Assembly: GCA_963681505.1 (NCBI GenBank)
Contig: OY811973.1
Location: 8,914,763-8,978,762, forward strand
Source: Eunapius fragilis
Taxonomy: Eukaryota; Porifera; Demospongiae; Spongillida; Spongillidae
Length of the DNA stretch: 64,000 bases
Direction: 5' to 3'
The position numbers and the translations under genes are program-made. The notes below the pieces were generated by a model. The model did not search any database. It saw nothing but the letters and a program-made list of their open reading frames with translations, and was not told the DNA's origin. Below are positions 20,837-29,814 of this stretch, one piece after another (positions within the stretch are counted from its first letter, which is position 1; every line of letters starts with the position of its first letter).

Positions 20837-22043
20837 CTAACCTATCCGGACATTTTCTCTCCCCATGATGGCCCTAGCCACTGACCTCACCAGTGACATG
20901 TTGAGGTGGCCATAGATGTCACCCAGCATTTTGGGTTTGGGAATGGCCTGGCCGATGGCAAGTAGAGAGGCAAGACGGGAGAAAACACTCTGGGCCTCCT
21001 TCCCCCAGTTACCGTATGTTTCTACAGCTAGGGGGATACATGTCCACCCCAACTCCTGGCATCTGGTGTCATTGGCCACATGCTTTCTAAGTTCAGCAGC
21101 ATAGGCTGCTGCTCCCACAGAGGTACTGGCATTGTTGAGGGTTACTGGTGTAAGGGGTGAAGCAACAGTAACGTCAAAGGCCGCAGGCTTTCCTCTGTCC
21201 CATCCCTGAACAAGGACATCCGCAGGACGAGAGTTAACATGGTCCCTAGCTAAGCCATACCCAACTTCAACCCTCACGGAAAGGTGGGCCTGGCGGCAAA
21301 AGTTAGCAAAGATATCCCGCAAGTGATTGTGCCTTGCAACCACATCACCACCATGTCTGCAGGAGGCTGCATGATGACCTAGAGGGTCAAGGGCAATATC
21401 AGGACAATGTGGACACAGAGAACCTCCAGAGGTGTCAAGACCCAACCACCATCTGAGTGCTACCTGACATTCAGCAGAGTTAAGGTGCAGATCCAGACCA
21501 GTAGAAGGGATGACTGAGATCCAAGAACCCGCATGAGGGGCAGAAACAGAAAGGATCCGAGCCTTATTCACTGGAGAGGAGGAAGATAGCAGTGATTGGA
21601 AAACATGCATATCCAGCTTCTTAGACAGAGCTCTTTGTGGAGGCAGGTTGACCAGAACCTCCTCAGCTGTGATTGACTCATCAGGGGGAACCTGAGTATT
21701 GAAGCAGGTCACAGCCTGAAGCATGTGTATGTTATCGGCACTACCAAATCCTGATGAAGCAAGGGAAGCTATAAACGCAGCAGAACAGTGCAAAGCAAGG
21801 GACCGAAAGCCAAGCCCACCAAAACTCTGACTGAGTTGTGCTTGCTGCCAATTTGGGTCAGGGACGTCCACTGCAATGCAGGAGGTGAAGCATAGCCTTA
21901 CCTCCTCATCAAAGAGCTTAAGATAGTCAGCACAATGGCTTGGAGGAGTGGCTCTGGCTAGATGTACTAACTTACAGTAACTTCCACACATACGAAGAAG
22001 CGAAAAGGCCACGTGAAGGTCAACTGTAGAGACATCCACAAGA
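20837..22043 (-). CDS. Non-LTR retroelement protein, 5'-truncated twin of copy 1 (copy 3)
   Basis: About 400 codons almost identical to the C-terminal third of copy 1 (one visible difference is FNTQ preceded by VTC rather than VTR). The 3' UTR is also nearly identical. The body starts abruptly at 22043 within ...LVDVSTVDLHVAFSLLRM. It includes the CCHC-like motif and RPADVL...AFDVTV but no RT core. Near identity with copy 1 indicates recent retrotransposition from copy 1 or a close sibling. Confidence 0.9.
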
Positions 22044-22135
22044 GTAATGTTTTATAATAATTGAAATAGTACACCACTCACAAGAACAAACAACTAACTA
22101 CAATACACTACACTATTGTAAACTAAACAAAAAGT

Positions 22136-25100
22136 CTATTCATGAGCTAACTCCCTTCCCATGATGGCCCTTGCCACAGACCTCACCAGTGACAGGTTGA
22201 GGCGTCCATAAATTTCAGCAACCATTTTAGGTTTGAAACTGGACTGGCTGACAGCAAGTAAGGATGCCAAACGTGAAAATACGCACTGTGCTTCCTTCCC
22301 CCAGTTTCCATACAATTCAACTGCCAGGGGAATACACATCCACCCCATCTCCTGGCACCTTGTGTCATTAGTGGCATGTTTTCTATTTTCTGCCCCGTAG
22401 GCTGCTGCCCCTGCAGAAATGCTAGCTTCATTCAGGACAGCAGGAGTGAGAGGTGAGGCAACTGTGACATCAAAGGCTGCTGGCTTTCCTCTGTCCCAAC
22501 TTTGAACTAGAATGTCTGCAGGCCGGGAGTTAATATGGTCCCTAGATAAGCCATATCCCACTTCCACCTTAACAGAAAGGTGGGCCCGGCGACAGAAGTC
22601 TGCAAAAATGTCACGCAAATGATTATGCCGTGAAACCACATTCCCACCATGTCTGCAAGTGGCTGCATGGTGACCTAGTGGGTCCAGGGCAGTGCCAGGG
22701 CAAAAAGGGCAAGTGGAACCTCCTGAGGTGTCAAGACCCAGCCACCATCTAAGGGCAACCTGACACTCAGCATTGTCAAGGTGCAGGTCCAAGCCAGTGG
22801 AAGGAACTACAGATATCCAAGACCCTGCATGAGGGGCAGAGACAGAAAGGATTCGAGCTTTGTTTACTGGAGAAGAGGAGGATAGCAAGGACTGGAATAT
22901 ATGGTCATCCAACGTCTTTGACAAAGCTTTCTGCAGAGGAGGAGAAGCTAAGATAGTCCCTACTGTGATTGAATCCTGTGGGGAGACCTGGGCGTTAAAG
23001 CGAGTGACTGCCTGATGCATGTGGATGTCATCCGGGCTACACAGCTCTGAAGAAGCAAGGGAAGAGATGAAAGCAGCAGAGGAGTGGAGTGCAAGGGAAC
23101 GAAAGCCTAGACCACCAAAACGTGGGCTGAGCTGCGCTTGCTGCCAGTGAGAATCGGGGACATCCACAGCAAGGCAAGAAGTAAAACAAAGCCTTATGTC
23201 TTCATCGAAGGACTTAAGAGAATCAGCGCAGAGGCTAGGCGGTGTTGCTCTAGTTAGGTGTACTAACTTACAGTAGCTTCCACACATGCGGAGAAGTGAG
23301 AAGGCCACATGGAGGTCAACCACAGAGACATCTACCAATGCTTTAAGCAAAACCTTGGAAATCGCACACTTTTCCGCTATAAATCGAGCACAGTGTACAA
23401 AGTCCCCAATTGGCACCCCAAGAATGACCAGGTTGGGGAGCAATGATGATTTCACTACTGGTGGAAATAGGGAGTTGCCCCTCCTACTAAACACTTCACA
23501 CTTTGAAAAGTTTAAGTTAAGCCCCAAGTGTGGACCCAGCTCCTCAATCAGTTGTAAAGCTCGTAGCACAGATGAACTTTCCCCTGCCAGGACACCATCA
23601 TCCAGGTACCAAGCTTCAAGAAGCAGGTGGAGACAGTCATCATCCGCATCTATGCTAGTCACAAGCTTATGAAGGACCAGAGCAAACAGCATTGGGCCTA
23701 GAGGATCACCCTGCTGTACTCCTGATTGTGAACTAATCTTACCCATAGGGTGCCACAACCAAGTATGTGATCCATAGCACCATGAGACCCATGGCAAAAG
23801 CTCAGGGAAAAAAGTTGCACACTCATCAATGACTGCCTGCCTGGATACCGCATTAAAGGCATTTGACAAGTCCACCTTAAATACTACAAAGTCGCCACTG
23901 AGCCAGTTATCTTCAATGCATTTCCTTAATCTGTGCACCATCTTTTCTGTGCCGGCCTTACAAGCTACCCCAAACTGAGATGGTTGGAAGAAAGACGACA
24001 CCCTAACCTTTAGGATAGCACATATGCATTTCCCTGTCAGCCTACGCAGCGTTTCTCCCACTGCAATGGGCCTAACATCTGGTGGGAAACCTTCCTTATT
24101 TTTGTTTAAAGCAATCAGTCTGCCCCCAGCCATGAAAGTTGACACAAGTGGAGGGACCTTTCCAGAGGCCAGGAGGTTCACAACTTCCTTCAGGGAGGAA
24201 ACAATTGGTGTGTGAAGAGGGATAGAAGCAACATCAAGCAGGTGTTGAACAGAGAGTCCTGAGGGGCCAGCGGATGTGCCTTTTGGAAAGGATCTAAGAA
24301 TCGGAAGGATGGCAAAGGCAGGACTGAGTGTTATGGGATCAGAAGTGACATTTGGAGCCACTGGAGGTGGACAGGATGGATGCTTGTCCTTCAGCAGTTG
24401 CCATGTTGTGTCAGTATTTGGTGCAACACCACTGGATAGAAGCATTTGGCAGGCTTTACCCATCATTCCTGAACGGCCAAGGGAGATGGCAGAATTAATC
24501 ACTTTTCTGTAACTCTTTTGTGACTGAACTTCATCTGTTGTGTTGTGGCTGCTTGCACGAGTTTTTGCCATTGCCCAAAGGGTCGCCAAGTCATTTCTCA
24601 ACCACATGTTGCAAAGAGACTCTATGGATGTGTGTGGATTGTGAACCCCTTTGTGCTTCAAGGAGGGGAGGACACACTTTGGAAGCATGAATAGCTTCAA
24701 CCATGCCTCTTCTGAATTCCTCTGGAGAACACCTCTTAAAGCAGATGACAAAGCTGTTGCAAAAGCTAGCCTGGCTTTAGCCGGAATAAAACGCAATGTT
24801 GGATGATTTAATTCACACACCTGGTCGAAGGTAGGAAGATCCTGACTGGCATGTGACTGAGGATTGGTAGAAGGCAGGGTTGTGGAGAGTGGTGTGGATG
24901 TAATACACCTCTGGGGACACCGACGAAGGTGTGAGGCATGCCTGGAGTTGGATACTAGTTGAAAGCAGCTGTGACAGATGGATAGATTATGATCCCTAAG
25001 CCACAATGATGGCACACTGCCAGGGAGCACTCCTTTAGCATGGAGAGACATGTGGTTGTTCCACATGGAAGGAGCAATCTGTGCAGGGCAGCCCTCAACG

Positions 25101-26230
25101 ATGCACCGCTTCTTAATGGGAAGTCCTGAAGGGATCTGATGTGATGTGGAGACCTGACGTTGACGTGGAGTGGAGGAGGTGGAAAGTTCATCATTAGGCT
25201 GGGTTGGGCCCTGTTGCAGAGATGGGGATTCTCTGGGTGAAGGGAGTTGCAGAGGTGGTGTAGAAGGCATATGAATTGGTGCATGATGAAAGCTTGGGAG
25301 GAGGCAGGAACCCCTGGTGTGAGGTGAGGGAGGTTCTGAGGAAGAAACCTCGTGAGAGGTGGAGAGAGGTCTGGCAGGGGCATCAAGAAAAGACGGCTGG
25401 GCAAGTGAAGATGGTCTCTGTTCATCTGGGAGTGAAGGTGAACTATGGGGTGGGAATGAGGCCTCTGGTCGTGGCAATGGTGTGGGTGGGGTGATGACTT
25501 TTGAAGGGGCAATGTTAGCGCATTTTCCTCTACTTTTAGGGTAGCAGTTCACACATAGGCGCTCTTCCCGACGGCACTTGCATGACGTGCAACGGGCGCC
25601 AGAAGTGTGGCACTTACAACAGGGGACTGGTTGTGAGTCCGTCTCGAGGTAGGGTGACGAAGGTGGCTGGGACTGGGAAAACGAGGAGTTTGAAGGACAT
25701 GATGGTTCTGATGATGGAAACGGCACTGAAGTGGAAGGTGAGTAAGGTTGATCGGACCTTGTATTAGTTGTATAACGCCGCTGAGGAACGGTGGGTATTT
25801 GTGAAACGTGAGAGGAGGGTTGTGAAGTCGATACATTGCCTATTGTTGAATTTGGCTCTGGATGAGAGCATTGCAACCCGACACCTGTAACTAGGTGAGA
25901 AGGACTTGGAGATCTATAGAGATGTAGCCCTATTGAAGGTGATGGCAGCTGTTGCAATGGCAGCTGCTGAGAACGAGAAGATTGGGAAGTATGCTGGTAG
26001 AGATGCTGCGAGGTACTGTCGGTAGGCGCATTTGACGATGTGGTAAGGTAGGATGATACATTTTGGCAACAGCTGTGCTTTGACGGTAGGCAATCAGTAC
26101 ACGCACGATTAGCTTTGGCACACGCACAAAAAGTACAGCGAGCGTTGACTCCATTACAACGACAGCATTTTTGACGGCCGCTTGGCTTACTTAATGTCCG
26201 TTCCGCTGACGGTCTCTGAGATGCTTGAGA
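22136..26230 (-). CDS. Non-LTR retroelement polyprotein with duplicated Cys module (copy 4)
   Basis: The minus-strand frame is open from 26230, just after an in-frame TAA in the (ATT)n tract, to TGA at 22136: about 1360 codons. RT motifs are FKVDLSNAFN, GVQQGDPLGP and YLDD. C-terminal motifs are CPFCPGTALDPLGHHAATC and RPADILVQSWDRGKPAAFDV. Unlike copy 1 it has two Cys-rich N-terminal modules: CCRCNGVNARCTFCACAK near 26167-26090 and CCKCHTSGARCTSCKCRREE near 25620-25560. There is no in-frame ATG before the first module or for several hundred codons after it. The nearest ATG (in CAAAAATGCTGT, about 26170) is out of frame, where copy 1 has ATGCCGTGCTGT. A small deletion at the start codon is the simplest reading; non-AUG initiation is the alternative. 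Confidence 0.8.
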   Translation of the reverse strand, partial: SQASQRPSAERTLSKPSGRQKCCRCNGVNARCTFCACAKANRACTDCLPSKHSCCQNVSSYLTTSSNAPTDSTSQHLYQHTSQSSRSQQLPLQQLPSPSIGLHLYRSPSPSHLVTGVGLQCSHPEPNSTIGNVSTSQPSSHVSQIPTVPQRRYTTNTRSDQPYSPSTSVPFPSSEPSCPSNSSFSQSQPPSSPYLETDSQPVPCCKCHTSGARCTSCKCRREERLCVNCYPKSRGKCANIAPSKVITPPTPLPRPEASFPPHSSPSLPDEQRPSSLAQPSFLDAPARPLSTSHEVSSSEPPSPHTRGSCLLPSFHHAPIHMPSTPPLQLPSPRESPSLQQGPTQPNDELSTSSTPRQRQVSTSHQIPSGLPIKKRCIVEGCPAQIAPSMWNNHMSLHAKGVLPGSVPSLWLRDHNLSICHSCFQLVSNSRHASHLRRCPQRCITSTPLSTTLPSTNPQSHASQDLPTFDQVCELNHPTLRFIPAKARLAFATALSSALRGVLQRNSEEAWLKLFMLPKCVLPSLKHKGVHNPHTSIESLCNMWLRNDLATLWAMAKTRASSHNTTDEVQSQKSYRKVINSAISLGRSGMMGKACQMLLSSGVAPNTDTTWQLLKDKHPSCPPPVAPNVTSDPITLSPAFAILPILRSFPKGTSAGPSGLSVQHLLDVASIPLHTPIVSSLKEVVNLLASGKVPPLVSTFMAGGRLIALNKNKEGFPPDVRPIAVGETLRRLTGKCICAILKVRVSSFFQPSQFGVACKAGTEKMVHRLRKCIEDNWLSGDFVVFKVDLSNAFNAVSRQAVIDECATFFPELLPWVSWCYGSHTWLWHPMGKISSQSGVQQGDPLGPMLFALVLHKLVTSIDADDDCLHLLLEAWYLDDGVLAGESSSVLRALQLIEELGPHLGLNLNFSKCEVFSRRGNSLFPPVVKSSLLPNLVILGVPIGDFVHCARFIAEKCAISKVLLKALVDVSVVDLHVAFSLLRMCGSYCKLVHLTRATPPSLCADSLKSFDEDIRLCFTSCLAVDVPDSHWQQAQLSPRFGGLGFRSLALHSSAAFISSLASSELCSPDDIHMHQAVTRFNAQVSPQDSITVGTILASPPLQKALSKTLDDHIFQSLLSSSSPVNKARILSVSAPHAGSWISVVPSTGLDLHLDNAECQVALRWWLGLDTSGGSTCPFCPGTALDPLGHHAATCRHGGNVVSRHNHLRDIFADFCRRAHLSVKVEVGYGLSRDHINSRPADILVQSWDRGKPAAFDVTVASPLTPAVLNEASISAGAAAYGAENRKHATNDTRCQEMGWMCIPLAVELYGNWGKEAQCVFSRLASLLAVSQSSFKPKMVAEIYGRLNLSLVRSVARAIMGRELAHE

Positions 26231-26246
26231 TTATTATTATTATTAG
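26231..26246. repeat. (ATT)n at the 5' edge of copy 4
   Basis: Five ATT triplets immediately upstream (transcript sense) of copy 4. The following 26250-26700 has AT-rich sequence resembling another 3' tail region but no recognisable protein. Confidence 0.75.
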
Positions 26247-26732
26247 ATAGTGCAGGTAATAATAAAGTTACAAGAGAATACATGAAAGGAATAAATGCAC
26301 ATACAGAACTACATTATTATATAAACTAACATATATGGCTAACAACAACACAACCTAACATATACAATGTACTGGCACACTAACACACTCGATCACTCGC
26401 ACACAGAACTAAAAGTCATCTAAACCATCAAAGGATCTTAATGTTCCCAAGACGGAGGTAGAATTTCCTCTCTGGATTGCCACAGATAGTGTAAGTCAGA
26501 GGTCATTGGCGTAGAGGAAATTAAGAAGCCCTAGCTTTTTATGTCCAGCAGGTTGAAACGCTCGTAATGAAGCCTTTGAGCAGAAGGTAAGGTGCAGATA
26601 TGCAATCTAGTGAATCTGGAAATAATGACTAAGGTGCCTTCATTGGAGAATCAGTGTTGAATGATAATTATATAATGAAATTACATTTCAAGAATACACG
26701 ATAACATCAGTACATGAAATGTCCATTATAGT

Positions 26733-27868
26733 CACGATTGCAATAATGCACATAGTAGTAGAGTGACTAGCATACATAATGTAAGAGCTATCCCAAAGCT
26801 CCCTGATAGGGTAACACCTGAAAACAATTTAGCACATTGCAACATAAAGCAAAAATCAATTATGAACACATGCAGAAATGATGAGAGGGGTGGGGTGTGT
26901 GTGAGGAGAATATGCAACTGACCTGCTGAAGATAGGGCTGATACTGGTTGCAGCACTGATGCTGGTTGCAGCAATGGTTGTGCTTGTGATGACACTGGAG
27001 GATGCAAATAGATCACACTACAGAAAGGTCAAATTATTTATACTAGTTATTAACTTTGTATAAACTTATAACGAAATAATGTGTACGTGTGAGTGCAGTA
27101 GGTTTTGCATATCCACCGCTTGGCAAGCCACTGGTGCCCCTCCATTTACATCTCTGGAACCAATGTCAAGACAGTAAGAGAAATTATCCATATATTAAGA
27201 ACAACAAGCACCAATTAAGAGCCAGGGGGAGAGTATTATTGGTGATTAACAAAACAAAAAAAAAAGATGTTGAGTCACTTTTATTAAACAGTTGGTCGTT
27301 GGTACTGTTCCATAAATCATGCTTTTGTAATGATTTATTTATGCAGGTCATCACTGTTGTATTTAATCATGACACACAAATTCTGAAACAATTATTACAC
27401 ACCATGTACTTTTAACATTGGAGACTGGTTTTTAAAAACTAACTTACATGCCAGTTGTATGTTCAGTGTGCCATCTCTGCACTGGAATGTGGTCCCATTG
27501 AAATATTCAGGTGTGGGTATGGTGAGGACAGAGGTGTAGCATGTTCCCCTGACGTTGGTCATCACAGCAGATAGGCTACCACATGACTCTACTGATGGAT
27601 TGGGTGAAAGGTTTGATCCTTGTGTGAGTGTGATAGCATTAGCAGTAAGACCAGGAGGGGTACACTTGAAGCCAGATCCCAACCACAGTGTGCTCACTAT
27701 ATAAGCACTAGAACTGAAGGAACAGGTGTAGGTGATGGTGTCCCCAGGACGGAGGAGTGTTCTCATTGGTGGGTAGTTGATGTTAAATGATGAACAGGCA
27801 GCTGTGTATGAAAGATAATTGGGAAACGATGTAAGTGCAAGAATTTTATAGATGCAAGGAAAGGCCAC
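26733..27868 (-). CDS. Ig-like, membrane-anchored sponge-type protein (partial model)
   Basis: The main exon (about 27810-27430) encodes one Ig-like domain: CSSFNINYPPMRTLLRPGDT, ITYTCSFSS, STLWLGSGFKC, ESCGSLSAV, TSVLTIPTPEYFNGTTFQC. Cys pairs and the W fit the V/I-set fold. Extracellular Ig domains of this style (GD.ITYTC...T.W.GS.F.C) are, from memory, numerous in sponge genomes. A downstream Ser/Thr/Gln-rich exon (about 27018-26922) leads into the last exon (about 26818-26733), reading GVTLSGSFGIALTLCMLVTL then LLCALLQS and stop: a C-terminal hydrophobic segment suited to a single membrane pass or GPI signal. The join between the Ig exon and the linker exon is not in frame with the borders I can see, so an exon between 27060 and 27430 may be missed. 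The start is not located. Confidence 0.55.
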
Positions 27869-28499
27869 ACCAAAGTAATCTATAGGTTCTAGTTATCATT
27901 TCTGCGGGAAACCAGTCTGTTTTGACGATAATATATATAATGTACTAATAGGTATGAATAAATGTCACTTGTGATGTATGCAGACTTTTCGATCATTGGG
28001 TATAAACACCAAACCAAGCAGACACATTCCTATAATCTAGTTTCATGAGCAGCATGTCCGGAATGCAAGTATTATTAGTAGTTATAATGTGTATGAGTCA
28101 TATCATTTTTCTCCAAGACAATTAATTAGGGTTGCTCAAATAACAACAGGTGGAATTGTATGTCTCTGGGGAGGAGGATTTAATTGGTTATCAGTTCCTG
28201 AGGATGGAATGGATGATGCTTCAAGAACTTTGAGGAGAAAACAAGTTGGTGTGAAATATAAGAGGTGTTGTGCCTGCTGACCTGCAAGGGAATGCAGGTT
28301 TAACAACAGGTACATGGAAATCTAGGCGGCTATCACAATGCATAACTGGTCATACAGCCTATACAGAATAGGTAGTTAAGGTATTCATAAGCCAAATCTA
28401 AGACATTTCAGGTAAATAATTGGTGCAGAGCATTTACTATCATATGCACATCAATTGGGCAAGACGGTTATGGCAGAGATAATCTATTTGAATTTTACT

Positions 28500-28665
28500 A
28501 TCAGGTTTGGTAAACATTTAATTCCATCGGTGGAACTTCACACACATTTAGAAACTACGGGAAGACAGTAACAATTGATTTTTACTTATCGAGTTTGGTA
28601 AATGTTGAATTCCATCGGTGGAACTTCAACTGCATTTAGAAACTACAGGACGACAGTACTACACC
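28500..28665. repeat. Short tandem duplication (about 88 bp period)
   Basis: TTCCATCGGTGGAACTTC followed by CATTTAGAAACTAC occurs twice, at about 28520 and 28608. Flanking 27900-28500 and 28670-29120 hold no gene I can support. Confidence 0.65.
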
Positions 28666-29149
28666 TATAGAAGAAGCAGGAGGCTCCAATTAGAATGTAT
28701 CGGTATAAACATTCAGCAGGAAGAAAATAAATTTGTTACACATTGTGATAGCCTTAGAGGACCAAAGCAAAGTTTGGATAAAATTCAAGCAGAGCAGTTG
28801 GCAATCTTCAGTTGGTGTAGTAAGCAATGCTTTTTATGACAGTGCCTTTTAAAAAGGGTTAATGGGTTCTTTCGAGCTAGGCATGCAATCATCAGGTCGC
28901 GCCACCCCCACCCCCAATAGAACTGCTTCCTTTCATCCCATTGGTGAAGCACTACACCTACAGCGCTGTCCACCCACAAGTTCACACTTGCACGCAAGCG
29001 ACTCGCATTCGATCTGTGACTTGCATTGAATGTATATTTGGAAGAAAAAAAAATCAAACACAAGCAAGTAAAAGCGCTAACAAGAAATTGAACTATTACT
29101 ATATGCAGTTCCAGTGGCACAGTCCCAAGTAAAAATGGCTTGCTTGTGG

Positions 29150-29320
29150 CAAGCTTGCAGCAACCTTGTTTACAAGGTTGTTTGAACCCTGTAACAAGGT
29201 TGTTTAAACCATGTAAACAAGCTTGTTTTGATTGTCACTACTAAGTATTTGAAACTGTTCCAACCTTGTTACAACCTGTTGTGAGCCAAAACAAGGTTGT
29301 TCAAAACAACGTTGTCTGAG
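29150..29320. repeat. Cluster of AACAAGGTTGTT-type palindromes
   Basis: At least six partial copies of AACAAGGTTGTT or its arms (AACCTTGTT, CAAGCTTG, CAACCTTGTTACAACCTG) in 170 bp. Could be an old MITE or a protein-binding cluster; nothing distinguishes these. Confidence 0.5.
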
Positions 29321-29422
29321 AATGGTAAATAGTCATACAATGTCACAGCACCAGGTGAAAAAAAGCACAAAAAAATGCAAAACAGCTAAATGCAAAAAGC
29401 AAATAAGAAAAATGCAAAGGAG

Positions 29423-29606
29423 CACTGCGCCACAGCATTTAGTATGCAGAGTTGTGCAGAGTCTGCATACCAACCATGTGCAGATGAGTATTGTTGAAGT
29501 GTTCGTATGCAGACGTCTGCATATGAACACTTCAATGATATCCGTCTGCATATGGTTGGTATGCAGACTCTGCACAGCTCTGCATACTAAATGCTGTGGC
29601 GCAGTG
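29423..29606. mobile_element. CACTG-ended palindromic MITE, family B, copy 2, with GAG TSD
   Basis: Arms CACTGCGCCACAGCATTTAG and complement; the centre repeats TATGCAGACGTCTGCATA. Flanked by GAG at 29420-29422 and 29607-29609. CACT termini with a 3-bp duplication are the signature of CACTA/EnSpm elements. Each arm also carries a TATGCAGACTCTGCATA-type inner repeat. Confidence 0.85.
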
Positions 29607-29814
29607 GAGTCCAACTACAAACATTCATTGACGACTGCGTTGCTTGACTTGTCATTCACATTTGTGTTGGTATTCCGTTTTCGTCTAAAATTCGCACACT
29701 TATCATTTATGGCATCCACTAATAGGCTTCTATTGATCTTATGTTGTGACTGCACAAAGCCTGTAGGTAATAAGGACTATATAAATGAAAGAAGTGCATA
29801 CAATTAGTAAACTT

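Larger units (their letters stand above)
14217..26246 (-). mobile_element. Head-to-tail array of four non-LTR retroelements
   Basis: Four related elements lie on the minus strand. In transcript order they are copy 4 (26230-22136), copy 3 (22043-20837, 5'-truncated), copy 2 (20715-18230, 5'-truncated) and copy 1 (18037-14360, full). On the plus strand, ATT triplet tracts occur at 14217-14236, about 18053-18095, 20718-20741 and 26231-26245, at the junctions and both outer edges. The copy 4/copy 3 junction (22044-22060) is AT-rich with a short TTATTATAA-like core on the minus strand. The array is explained by successive insertions into ATT microsatellite, each element itself ending in an (AAT)n tail. 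Confidence 0.8.

Noticed and set aside
29333-29807. ORFs of 93-161 codons with mirrored peptides (QSLHTNHVQM / QSLHTNHMQT)
   Set aside because: Created by the palindromic family B MITE; the peptide similarity on opposite strands is the hairpin itself.
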